A DNA stretch of 64,000 nt. Origin: Actinophytocola sp036378875 (GTDB lineage: Bacteria; Actinomycetota; Actinomycetes; Mycobacteriales; Pseudonocardiaceae). The notes beneath the pieces are model-generated. The model was not told the DNA's origin. It ran no database searches and saw only the letters and a program-made list of their open reading frames with translations. Below are positions 1 to 10,002 of this stretch, piece after piece; positions within the stretch are counted from its first letter, which is position 1, and every line of letters starts with the position of its first letter. A program made the position numbers and the translations under genes. The stretch spans positions 62,001 to 126,000 of the forward strand of contig NZ_DASUVO010000153.1 in assembly GCF_036378875.1 (NCBI RefSeq). The letters run 5' to 3'.

Positions 1-2
1 GC

Positions 3-464
3 GACCTGAACGCGGTGCTCGTCGACCTGCCGGGGCTCACCCACAGCGATCCCAGCTCACCGGTGCGGGAGAAGCCAGTTGAGCTGCGGGCCACCATGGC
101 CACACTCAAGCGCGACGGGAAATGGACGGTGCCGCGTCAGCTGGTCGTCTACAACCGGCTCGGCTCGACCGTGCTGGACTTCAGCGAAGCCACGATCGCC
201 CACAGCGAGGTGCGGATCGAGCTGAACTGTGGCGGCGGCACGGTGAAGATCGTCCTGCCGGAACGGGCGTCGGTGGTCAGTGACGCGGTGCGCATGACCG
301 CGGGCTCGGTCAAGGACAAGGTGGGCAACGGCCCGGGACGGCCGCGGTTCGTGCTGTCCGGCTCGGTCACGGCCGGCTCCCTGGTGATCCGCCGGCCGAG
401 CTACGTGCGGATCGGCAACCTGATGTTCCGTTCCCCGTGGAAGATCACTCGCGCGGCGGACTGA
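3..464 (+). CDS. DUF1707-type / LiaF-like C-terminal domain protein, 3' part
   Basis: The frame is open from the left edge, so the gene starts upstream. The first residues (DLNAVLVDLP) match the end of the DUF1707 helix-turn-helix-like domain common in actinobacterial membrane-associated proteins. The rest is a beta-rich domain with repeated short strands (VVYNRLGSTVLDFSEA, RIELNCGGGTVKIVLPE) resembling the LiaF-like cell-wall-stress domain. It ends TRAAD then TGA. No membrane segment is visible in this part. Role is unknown; family members are small envelope-stress or regulatory proteins. It lies 33 bp upstream of tdh on the same strand, with a good separate ribosome site for tdh, so co-transcription is possible but not shown. 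Confidence 0.7.
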   Translation, partial: DLNAVLVDLPGLTHSDPSSPVREKPVELRATMATLKRDGKWTVPRQLVVYNRLGSTVLDFSEATIAHSEVRIELNCGGGTVKIVLPERASVVSDAVRMTAGSVKDKVGNGPGRPRFVLSGSVTAGSLVIRRPSYVRIGNLMFRSPWKITRAAD

Positions 465-497
465 GCGCATGAGACATCAGCAGGCGGGAGGACGGGC

Positions 498-1529
498 GTG
501 AAGGCTCTGGTCAAGGCTGACCGGGCACCGGGGCTGGAGCTCACCGACGTGCCCGACCCCACGCCGGGACCCGGGGACGTGTTGCTGCGGGTGCTGCGGA
601 CCGGTATCTGCGGCACCGACCTGCACATCGAGTCCTGGGACGAGTGGGCCGCGAACACGATCAAGGTGCCCCTGGTCGTCGGGCACGAGTTCGTCGGTGA
701 GGTCGTCGAGGTCGGGGCAGCGGTCACCAAGGTCAAGGTCGGTGATCTCGTCAGCGGCGAAGGGCACCTGATCTGCGGTATCTGCCGCAACTGTCGGGCC
801 GGACGTCGACATCTGTGCGCCAACACGGTCGGGCTCGGTGTGCACACGGCGGGCGCGTTCGCGCAGTACGCCGTGCTGCCCGAGCAGAACGCGTGGGTCC
901 ACAACTACGAGGTGGACCTCGACGTCGCCGCGATCTTCGACCCCTTCGGCAACGCCGTGCACACCGCGCTGACGTTCCCGGTGCTGGGTGAGGACGTGCT
1001 GATCACCGGGGCGGGGCCGATCGGGTTGATGGCCGCGGCGGTCGCGCGGCACGCCGGCGCCCGGCACGTGGTGATCACCGACGTGAGCGAACCTCGGCTG
1101 GATCTGGCCGGGAAGATGGGCGTCAGCCTGGCGCTGAACGTGGCCACCACGAAGATCCACGACGTGTACGACGAGCTACGCATGACCGAGGGCTTCGACG
1201 TGGGCATGGAGATGTCCGGGCAGCCGTCGGCGTTGCGCGAAATGATCGCGAACATGACGCACGGCGGGCGGATCGCGATGCTCGGCCTGCCCGCGTCGGA
1301 GATCCCCATCGACTGGTCGAACGTGGTGCTGAAGATGTTGACGATCAAGGGGATCTACGGCCGCGAGATGTTCGAGACCTGGTACGCGATGTCGGTTCTG
1401 CTGCAGGCGGGGCTGGACATCTCCCCGGTGATCACCCACCGGTTCCCCTACACCGAGCACGCCACCGCGTTCGCCACCGCCCGGGACGGCCGGTGCGGCA
1501 AGGTCATCATGGATTGGACGGAGAGCTGA
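498..1529 (+). CDS. tdh: L-threonine 3-dehydrogenase
   Basis: Zinc-dependent medium-chain dehydrogenase of 343 aa that oxidises L-threonine to 2-amino-3-ketobutyrate with NAD+. Catalytic zinc ligands are visible: Cys38 in TGICGTD and His63-Glu64 in GHEFVGEV. The structural zinc cysteines are Cys93, 96, 99 and 107 (CGICRNCRAGRRHLC). The nucleotide fold has ITGAGPIG near residue 170. GTG start is chosen because GGGAGG lies about 8 nt upstream. The stop overlaps the ATG of kbl (TGATG), which gives translational coupling with the next enzyme of the same pathway. Length and domain order are normal for the family. Confidence 0.95.
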   Translation: MKALVKADRAPGLELTDVPDPTPGPGDVLLRVLRTGICGTDLHIESWDEWAANTIKVPLVVGHEFVGEVVEVGAAVTKVKVGDLVSGEGHLICGICRNCRAGRRHLCANTVGLGVHTAGAFAQYAVLPEQNAWVHNYEVDLDVAAIFDPFGNAVHTALTFPVLGEDVLITGAGPIGLMAAAVARHAGARHVVITDVSEPRLDLAGKMGVSLALNVATTKIHDVYDELRMTEGFDVGMEMSGQPSALREMIANMTHGGRIAMLGLPASEIPIDWSNVVLKMLTIKGIYGREMFETWYAMSVLLQAGLDISPVITHRFPYTEHATAFATARDGRCGKVIMDWTES

Positions 1530-2707
1530 TGTTCGGCGCCATGAAGGAAAACCTGCGCGACGAGCTGGTGACGATCCGGGAAGCGGGGCTGTACAAGGCC
1601 GAACGGGTCCTCTCCACACCGCAGAACGCGTCGGTGCGGGTCGGTACAGGTGCCGCGGTCCTGAACTTCTGCGCCAACAACTACCTCGGGCTCTCAGACC
1701 ACCCCGTGCTTGTCGAGGCGGCGAAGGACGCGTTGGACCGGTGGGGCTTCGGCATGTCCTCGGTGCGGTTCATCTGTGGCACGCAGGAACAGCACAAGGA
1801 GCTGGAGGCCGCGCTGTCGAGCTTCCTCGGCACCGAGGACACGATCCTGTACGGCTCGTGCTTCGACGCGAACGCCGGCCTGTTCGAGACACTGCTCGGC
1901 CCCGAGGACGCGGTGATCTCCGACGAGCTCAACCACGCGTCGGTGATCGACGGCATCCGGCTGTGCAAGGCGAAGCGGCTGCGGTACAAGAACCGGGACA
2001 TGGCCGACCTGGAACAGCGGCTGAAGGAGGCCGAAGGCGCTCGGTACCGCCTGATCGCCACCGACGGCGTGTTCTCGATGGACGGCTACCTCGCGCCGCT
2101 GGACGAGATCTGCGCACTCGCGGACCGCTACGACGCGCTGGTGATGGTCGACGATTCGCACGCGGTCGGCTTCGTCGGTCCGACCGGCCGCGGCACCCCG
2201 GAGCTGTTCGGCGTGACCGACCGGGTGGACGTGGTCACGGGCACGCTCGGCAAGGCCCTGGGCGGGGCGAGCGGCGGCTACACGTCCGGTCGTGCGGAGA
2301 TCGTCGAGATGCTGCGGCAGCGGTCGCGGCCGTACCTGTTCTCGAACTCGGTCGCCCCGTCCATCGTGGGCGCGGCGCTGGCCGGGCTGGAACTGCTGTC
2401 GTCGTCCGGTGAGCTGCTGACGCGGTTGCGGGAGAACACGGCTCTGTTCCGGTCACGGATGACGGACGCCGGCTTCGATCTCCTGCCGGGCGAGCACCCG
2501 ATCATCCCGGTGATGATCGGCGACGCGGCCAAGGCCGGGCGGATGGCGGACCTGCTGCTGGAACAGGGCATCTACGTGATCGGCTTCTCGTACCCGGTGG
2601 TGCCGCACGGCAAGGCCCGCATCCGCACCCAGATGTCCGCGGCGCACTCCACGGCCGACGTCGAGCAGGCGGTCGAGGCGTTCATCGCAGCTCGTGCGGC
2701 CATGTGA
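1529..2707 (+). CDS. kbl: glycine C-acetyltransferase (2-amino-3-ketobutyrate CoA ligase)
   Basis: PLP-dependent alpha-oxoamine synthase of 392 aa. It cleaves the Tdh product with CoA to glycine and acetyl-CoA, completing threonine degradation. The PLP lysine is Lys242 in GTLGKALGG. Other family motifs are LNHASVIDGIR, DDSHAVGFVGPTGRG and the N-terminal NFCANNYLGL. Start is the ATG overlapping the tdh stop, with a GGACGGAG ribosome site; a second in-frame ATG four codons in is possible. The tdh-kbl pair forms a two-gene operon. No terminator is evident directly after it; the first strong hairpin is beyond the next small ORF. Confidence 0.96.
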   Translation: MFGAMKENLRDELVTIREAGLYKAERVLSTPQNASVRVGTGAAVLNFCANNYLGLSDHPVLVEAAKDALDRWGFGMSSVRFICGTQEQHKELEAALSSFLGTEDTILYGSCFDANAGLFETLLGPEDAVISDELNHASVIDGIRLCKAKRLRYKNRDMADLEQRLKEAEGARYRLIATDGVFSMDGYLAPLDEICALADRYDALVMVDDSHAVGFVGPTGRGTPELFGVTDRVDVVTGTLGKALGGASGGYTSGRAEIVEMLRQRSRPYLFSNSVAPSIVGAALAGLELLSSSGELLTRLRENTALFRSRMTDAGFDLLPGEHPIIPVMIGDAAKAGRMADLLLEQGIYVIGFSYPVVPHGKARIRTQMSAAHSTADVEQAVEAFIAARAAM

Positions 2708-2741
2708 CGTCATCGATCGCGATGTCCGTCGTTACACCGGT

Positions 2742-2969
2742 ATGTCAGCTGGGGGCCCTGAGTGGATTTCGGTCCGAGTCGTCGACATCGTGCAGTACGA
2801 CAGCGGGAGACCGCGGGCGGCGCGATGCCAGGTCGGCCTGGTTCGGGTGCCGGAGACGGGTGAGATCCAGCTCGCCAGCCAGATCGTGGGGAGGGCGATG
2901 TTCATCCTGCCGCCCCATTCGGCAGCGGTGATCATCGGCGCCCTTCGCGAGGGTCTCACCGCGTTGTGA
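2742..2969 (+). CDS. small hypothetical protein
   Basis: A 75-aa protein starting MSAGGPEWISVRVVDIVQ, with no signal peptide or membrane segment. It contains a beta-rich middle (CQVGLVRVPETGEIQLASQIV) and a short hydrophobic C-terminus. I do not recognise a family. The ATG is chosen because the upstream in-frame residues overlap the end of kbl and look non-protein-like. It follows kbl by 34 bp and precedes a strong hairpin, so it could be the last gene of the tdh operon. It could also be a fortuitous reading frame. Confidence 0.45.
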   Translation: MSAGGPEWISVRVVDIVQYDSGRPRAARCQVGLVRVPETGEIQLASQIVGRAMFILPPHSAAVIIGALREGLTAL

Positions 2970-3067
2970 ACACTCTTCGCGATCATCCGAACACGACAAT
3001 GGGCATTTCGTGCGCAAGTGCTAACGATTAGTTAGCAGTCGGCCAACAAGGTGCCACAATGTTCGCG

Positions 3068-3121
3068 CGCGCCGCTGGCATCGGTCGCGTAGCCCCCCGA
3101 GCGATCGATGCCAGCGGCGCG
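3068..3121. terminator. bidirectional hairpin between kbl side and leuS
   Basis: Perfect 15-nt arms GCGCCGCTGGCATCG (3069-3083) and CGATGCCAGCGGCGC (3106-3120). They extend inward through a G-U pair and TCGC/GCGA to a 12-nt loop, and outward by one C-G pair. It lies between the 3' ends of convergent genes and can terminate both. There is no long T-run, which is usual in high-GC actinobacteria. Confidence 0.8.
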
Positions 3122-3138
3122 GTCCCATGTCCGGGTGT

Positions 3139-5964
<2,826 letters not shown>

Positions 5965-5999
5965 CGTGGGTCCTTCCCTGGTTGCTCTGCTCCGAACAC

Positions 6000-6032
6000 A
6001 AAAAACCCCTCTGCCGGCAGGCATGAGGGGTT
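6000..6032 (-). terminator. attenuator terminator in the leuS leader
   Basis: On the minus strand AACCCCTC (6032-6025) pairs with GAGGGGTT (6011-6004), and an inner TGCC/GGCA stem sits around a four-base loop with one unpaired base. The stem runs straight into T residues at 6003-6000. This canonical intrinsic terminator is 36 nt upstream of the leuS ATG and downstream of the leader peptide. A terminator placed inside a 5' leader means premature termination unless it is disrupted. Confidence 0.8.
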
Positions 6033-6060
6033 CGCCGCACTGACCTCCGGGTCGGTCCGG

Positions 6061-6099
6061 TCAGCGCGGCCGGCTAAGGAGCAGGCGTCCGGCGCTCAT
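6061..6099 (-). CDS. putative leucine-rich leader peptide of leuS
   Basis: Twelve codons encode MSAGRLLLSRPR then TGA. Three consecutive Leu codons (CTG CTC CTT) sit in the middle. The ATG lies exactly 6 nt after TAGACT, a TANNNT -10 element, so the peptide would be translated from a leaderless mRNA. The stop is followed by a hairpin (CTGACC...GGTCAG) and then the intrinsic terminator before leuS. This is the layout of ribosome-mediated attenuation: stalling at Leu codons when charged tRNA-Leu is scarce would favour antitermination. GCCGGC in the peptide region can pair with the self-complementary GCCGGC inside the terminator. Function is inferred from layout. Confidence 0.6.
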   Translation of the reverse strand: MSAGRLLLSRPR

Positions 6100-6134
6100 A
6101 TAGCAAGTCTAGCGCCGGACGCCAAGCCCCTTTC
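6097..6134 (-). promoter_or_regulatory. leuS promoter region (two alternative -10 elements)
   Basis: Option one is TAGACT (6111-6106) with a weak -35, giving a start at the leader-peptide ATG. Option two is TTGGCG (6125-6120), 17 bp, TATATG (6102-6097), a better sigma-70 match but starting downstream of that ATG. The leader-peptide model needs option one. The region begins only a few bases after the upstream gene's stop. Confidence 0.55.
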
Positions 6135-6141
6135 CGCCGCT

Positions 6142-7242
6142 CTACCGGAGCGCGAGCGCGACCACCTGGCTCACCTGGCTCGCGGCGAAGTTGTTGTCAC
6201 TGACCAGCACGAGCGTGCGCTCACCGGTACGCAGCGTCGGGCCCCAGGTCATGCCCTCGATGTTGTCCACGGTCGACAGGTCGAAGTCGGCCAGGTCGGC
6301 GACCAGCTTCTTGCGTACCGGACGCACGTCCCGGCCGGCGAGCGAGTCGAGGCCGGCGACGTTCGCCGCGCCCCGCACGTCGATCTCGAACAGCCGCACC
6401 TTGTTGCCGACGCCTGTGACGAACGAGCGCTCCAGCAGCAGGAAGCGGCCATGGCCCGACGCGAGGATCGCCGTGACCCCGTTGTTCGAGAACGAGCCGG
6501 GCGGGTTGGGCTGGGTGAACACCGGCTCCTGCGGGTAGGCGTACTGCGCCAGCACCCGCCCGGACCTGGTCTGCACGGTGATCCTGGACAACGTGCCGTT
6601 CGCCGGCGTCGCCTCCGGACCGTCCTGGAGCAACGCCCCTTCCATGGCGCTCACCACGAGTGAACCGCCGCCGGCGAACGTCAACGCCTCCAGTGCCTGG
6701 TTCTGTCGTGGCCCTCGGTTCTCCGCGCTCATCCGCTCGACCGGCGGCAGCGGCAGTGTTCGGACATGGCTGCCGTCCCGCTTGGCGAACTGGATCGACG
6801 GATCGATCAGCACCTGGCGGTCCGGCTGGACGACCCGGTCACCTTCCTGGCTCCACAGGTAGTCACCGGTCCATGGGTCGACGCGGATGTCCTCCGGGTC
6901 GACGGTGCCGGTCGGGTAGGTGGTGCCGTCGGCACGTAAGAACGGGTCGGTGCCGGTGAGCTTGACCTCACCGAGGCCGCGGGCGTTCACGTCGATGGTC
7001 GCTGTGTAGAAGCGTGCCGGCTGCAGGGTGGAGCGGTCGTCGCTGATGAGCACGTAACCGCCGGTTCGGGGGTCGCGGTCGATGCCTGACAGGCCGCCGA
7101 CCGTGGTGCCCTCGAACGTGCCGGGCGGGATGATCCGCTCACCGAGCAGCCGCACGCCTGGCGCGGCGGCCGCGACCGGCGAGATGACGAGGCCGGCGAC
7201 GAGCGCGGCCGCGATCGAACTGGCAAGCACACGGGTTCGCAT
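6142..7242 (-). CDS. secreted esterase-like-activity-of-phytase family protein
   Basis: A 366-aa protein with an N-terminal signal peptide (basic MRTR, a hydrophobic stretch, then PVAAAAPG). The mature part resembles the phytase/esterase-like beta-propeller family: GGLSGIDRDPRTGGYVLISDD, a Glu- and Asp-rich middle (DPEDIRVDPWTGDYLWSQEGD), NQALEALTFAGGGSLVVSAMEG, and near the end VDNIEGMTWGP and LVLVSDNNF. Substrate is unknown; family members are predicted secreted phosphatases or esterases. ATG start is chosen because it begins a good signal peptide; the long upstream open frame overlaps the divergent SdpI-like gene. It ends 17 bp before the leuS -35 element and has no obvious terminator of its own. 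Confidence 0.75.
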   Translation of the reverse strand: MRTRVLASSIAAALVAGLVISPVAAAAPGVRLLGERIIPPGTFEGTTVGGLSGIDRDPRTGGYVLISDDRSTLQPARFYTATIDVNARGLGEVKLTGTDPFLRADGTTYPTGTVDPEDIRVDPWTGDYLWSQEGDRVVQPDRQVLIDPSIQFAKRDGSHVRTLPLPPVERMSAENRGPRQNQALEALTFAGGGSLVVSAMEGALLQDGPEATPANGTLSRITVQTRSGRVLAQYAYPQEPVFTQPNPPGSFSNNGVTAILASGHGRFLLLERSFVTGVGNKVRLFEIDVRGAANVAGLDSLAGRDVRPVRKKLVADLADFDLSTVDNIEGMTWGPTLRTGERTLVLVSDNNFAASQVSQVVALALR

Positions 7243-7309
7243 GGCGTGCAGCACACCCCACGAGGGTGGCCGGCTGGTGTCCTGGAGGTCACCACCTACC
7301 ATCGACGTC

Positions 7310-7756
7310 GTGTTCTTCGTCGCGCTCGTGCCACTGGTGATCGGACTCGTGCTGGCCGTGCTCGGCCTCCTCGGCTTCCTCGAGCGGCTGCCACGGAACC
7401 GGTTCGGCGGCGTCCGCACGCCGGCCACGCTCCGGGACGACGAGACCTTCCGGGTCGGCAACAAGGTCGCCGGCCTGCCCATCGCGGTCGGTGGCTGGGT
7501 GGGCGTCGTCGGCGGTGGGGTGTCGCTCCTCCTGACCGGGGCCGCCACGATCGTGGCGGCAGTGATCGCACTGGCCGGGATGCTGGTCATCGCGGCGGCC
7601 GGGGGCGTGCTCGGACACCGGGCGGCCGAGGCCGTGCCGGCACCCGAGCCGGAGCTGCCGGCCGGTTGCAAGGGCTGCCAGTGCGGCGGCTGTGACCTCG
7701 CCGCGCTGAAGAAGGAGTCAGTTGGTACGCACGTCGCCGGGGTGGGTGGCGAGTAG
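7310..7756 (+). CDS. SdpI-like membrane protein with cysteine-rich tail
   Basis: A 148-aa protein with about three membrane segments (residues 2-23, 56-76, 79-101). The SdpI/YhfL-type signature is RNRFGGVRTPATLRDDETFRVGN between the first two (residues 30-50). In Bacillus SdpI gives immunity to the SdpC toxin, but most actinobacterial homologues have unknown roles. After the last membrane segment there is a short Pro/Glu linker and then Cys120, 123, 125 and 128 (CKGCQCGGC), which could bind metal or carry a redox centre; this is not part of the usual SdpI architecture. GTG start is tentative; GGAGG is about 20 nt upstream. The last 39 bp overlap the end of the convergent yqgE-type gene. Confidence 0.7.
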   Translation: MFFVALVPLVIGLVLAVLGLLGFLERLPRNRFGGVRTPATLRDDETFRVGNKVAGLPIAVGGWVGVVGGGVSLLLTGAATIVAAVIALAGMLVIAAAGGVLGHRAAEAVPAPEPELPAGCKGCQCGGCDLAALKKESVGTHVAGVGGE

Positions 7757-8305
7757 CGCCAGCGGCATTCCCTGGCGCCGCAGGACCCGACCCCAGAGAT
7801 CGTGTTCGGCCGGCGCGAGCACGTCGCTGGGCAGTGCGGGGACCACGATCCAGTCGCCGCGTTCGATCTCACCCGCGACCTGGCCGACGTCCCAGCCCGC
7901 GTAGCCGGCGAACACCCGCAGGCCGCGGAACTTCGGCACCAACACCTCGGGATCGGCGTCGAGGTCGACGAGCGCGACCGGGCCACGTACCCCGATCAGG
8001 CCCTTCACTCCCGCCGCCTCCTCACCCGTGCGCATCGCGGCCAGGCACAGTGCGGTCTTCTGGTCCACCGGCCCGCCAACGAACACCGACCCGGGATTGG
8101 TCACGTGCGGACCCCAGTTGGGCAGCACGTCGTCGACCGGTACCTCGCTGGGTCGGTTGAGGACGACGCCTAACGTGCCCTCGCCCCGGTGGTCGATGAC
8201 GAACACGACCGTGCGGCGGAAGTTGGCGTCGGTCAGGCTGGGTGCCGCCACGAGCAGCGTGCCCGGCTCGACAGCCGCGTCGGGAGCGTCGGATCGCACG
8301 GTCAC
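7718..8305 (-). CDS. YqgE/AlgH family protein
   Basis: A 195-aa soluble protein of the YqgE/AlgH family (DUF179). Typical motifs are PGTLLVAAPSLTDANFRRTVVFVIDH near the N-terminus (residues 15-40), GVVLNRPSEVPV, FVGGPVDQKTALCL, LRVFAGYAGWDVGQVAGEI and GDWIVVPALPSDVL. The biochemical role of this family is unsettled. GTG at 8305 (MTVRSDAPD) is chosen from family length; GTG at 8299 is equally possible. The longer upstream open frame is low-quality sequence in an intergenic region. Its 3' end overlaps the convergent SdpI-like gene. Confidence 0.8.
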   Translation of the reverse strand: MTVRSDAPDAAVEPGTLLVAAPSLTDANFRRTVVFVIDHRGEGTLGVVLNRPSEVPVDDVLPNWGPHVTNPGSVFVGGPVDQKTALCLAAMRTGEEAAGVKGLIGVRGPVALVDLDADPEVLVPKFRGLRVFAGYAGWDVGQVAGEIERGDWIVVPALPSDVLAPAEHDLWGRVLRRQGMPLALLATHPGDVRTN

Positions 8306-8665
8306 ATGATCCCATCCGCCGACCGGGAATCCAGCAGCACTTCGGTTCTTCGGGAACAACGGCGAGAACCCGCTCGTTGCTGCAGGTGGCTGGACACCAT
8401 TGTGTCCCCCGGGCTCAACCAGAATTGCCCTCGTGGAATACCGTTCGGCTGGAGCCACGTTGCGCCAACCGCCGTGAGGCGACCTGGGTGTCCACCGCAC
8501 TCGGGGCGAGCTGTGTCCGCGGACAACGCGGACCGGCTCGCTTCCGTGTCTTCTGAAACCTCGGCTCGGTGAACCGCGTCGCGTCACCCGGCGTGTCCTG
8601 GGCGTGCGTTCCCTGATCGTGGGTCCTGGCCGACCCGCCCCTCGGGGTCTTTACGCCATCCGCCG
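8306..8665. other. divergent intergenic region, yqgE-type gene and MFS gene
   Basis: About 360 bp with no coding sequence I can support; open frames here lack family features and run through both neighbouring promoters. A 12-bp perfect palindrome, TGTCCGCGGACA (8514-8525), is a possible operator. I see no tRNA, repeat array or strong terminator. Confidence 0.5.
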
Positions 8666-8671
8666 TAGGCT
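8666..8671 (+). promoter_or_regulatory. -10 element of the MFS gene
   Basis: TAGGCT ends 8 nt before the GTG start, so the transcript would be leaderless or nearly so. No convincing -35 is seen. Confidence 0.45.
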
Positions 8672-8679
8672 GGTCCTCC

Positions 8680-10002
8680 GTGAGTGAGACGGCGGAGAGA
8701 TCTCCGCAGACGGTTCCCGATCCACACCACATCCGGATCGGGGCTCGCCGATTACTGGCCATCGGCGGGTTCCGCAGGCTGCTGTTCAGCCGTTTCTCCT
8801 CACAGTGGGGTGACGGTCTCTTCCAGACCGGGCTCGCCGGCGCCGTGGTGTTCAACCCCGAGCGGGCGGTGACGCCGTCCGAGATCGCGGTCGGCTTCGT
8901 CGTACTCCTGTTGCCGTACTCCGCCGTTGGGCCGTTCGCCGGCGCGCTGCTGGACCGTTGGGACCGCCGCCGTGTGCTCGTCGCGGCCAATCTGGCGCGG
9001 GGGGCGTGCATCGCGTTGGCCGCCGTGTGCGTTGCGAGCGGGGTCGACGGGTTCCCTCTGTTACTTCTGGCACTGATCGTGATCGGCATCAGCCGGTTCG
9101 TCGGGGCCGGGTTGTCGGCCTCGCTGCCGCACGTCGTGCCGGTGCTCAACCTCGTCGAGGCCAACGCGCTGTCGGTGACCCTCGGTGCCGTGGTGTCCGT
9201 CTTCGGCGGGGTGTGTGCGGTTGGCCTGCGTGCCGTTTTCGGCGAGGACGACGCGGGCTCCGGGTTGACCACGGCCGTCGCGGTCGTCGGATCTCTGCTG
9301 GCCGCGTGGCTGGCCGGCCGGTTCGCCCGTGGTGCGCTCGGCCCGGACCAGGTCGTCGAGCCGGCCACCGCCGTCGCGGCCGTGGCGCACGGCCTGTTCG
9401 ACGGCGGCCGCGTCGCCGCTCACACACCGAGCGTGGCCGCCGGGTTCTGCGCGTTGCTCGCTCACCGGGCGTCGTTCGGCATCTCGCTGCTGCTGACCGT
9501 GATCCTGATGCGGAACAGCTTCGAGGACTGGGGGCCGATCAAGGCCGGCCTACCCGGTCTCGGCGTGGTGCTCGGCGCCGGCGGCCTCGGCATCTTCATC
9601 GCAGGCCTCACCACCGCGCGGCTGGTCACGAGGTTTGGTCGCAAGCGCACCTTGTTCCTCGCGCTCGGTGGCGCGGCGCTCACCCAGTTCGGCCTCGGCC
9701 TGCCGATGCTGCTGCCGACCACGCTGCTCGCCGCGTTCCTCATCGCCTACACCGGCCAGGTCGTGAAGCTGTGCGTCGACGCGGCCGTGCAACGCGACAT
9801 CGGCGACGAGGCCCGCGGCCGGGTGTTCGCGCTCTACGACATGCTGTTCAACATCACGCAAGCGCTTGCGGTCGCCATCGCGGCGACCGTGATCCCGGCC
9901 AACGGCGAGTCGGTGACCCTGATCGTGGCCGCCACCGTCCTGTACCTGGCCGGGATCACCGGGTTCGAACTGGTCAGCCGACGAGGTCAGCGAGCCGGTT
10001 GA
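8680..10002 (+). CDS. major facilitator superfamily transporter
   Basis: A 440-aa integral membrane protein with about 12 hydrophobic segments. The MFS loop motif after the second segment reads GALLDRWDRRRVLVAANLARG, and the central loop repeats it as TARLVTRFGRKRTLFLALGG. The N-terminus is cytoplasmic (about 20 polar residues, then RRLLAIGGFRRLLFSRF). This layout matches drug/proton antiporter-like exporters of the MFS_3/enterobactin-exporter type. Substrate cannot be read from sequence. GTG start is placed by the nearby -10 element. The 3' end overlaps the convergent LLM oxidoreductase gene by 29 bp. Confidence 0.85.
   Translation: MSETAERSPQTVPDPHHIRIGARRLLAIGGFRRLLFSRFSSQWGDGLFQTGLAGAVVFNPERAVTPSEIAVGFVVLLLPYSAVGPFAGALLDRWDRRRVLVAANLARGACIALAAVCVASGVDGFPLLLLALIVIGISRFVGAGLSASLPHVVPVLNLVEANALSVTLGAVVSVFGGVCAVGLRAVFGEDDAGSGLTTAVAVVGSLLAAWLAGRFARGALGPDQVVEPATAVAAVAHGLFDGGRVAAHTPSVAAGFCALLAHRASFGISLLLTVILMRNSFEDWGPIKAGLPGLGVVLGAGGLGIFIAGLTTARLVTRFGRKRTLFLALGGAALTQFGLGLPMLLPTTLLAAFLIAYTGQVVKLCVDAAVQRDIGDEARGRVFALYDMLFNITQALAVAIAATVIPANGESVTLIVAATVLYLAGITGFELVSRRGQRAG

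Noticed and set aside
2742..2969. Extension of the small protein upstream to 2694
   Set aside because: The extra residues overlap the end of kbl in another frame and look random; a later ATG is better placed.
6000..6134. T-box riboswitch before leuS
   Set aside because: The T-box core sequence is missing, and a Leu-rich leader peptide explains the terminator better.
8415..9368. Minus-strand open frame across the MFS gene
   Set aside because: It runs through the MFS coding sequence and the divergent promoter and shows no family features.
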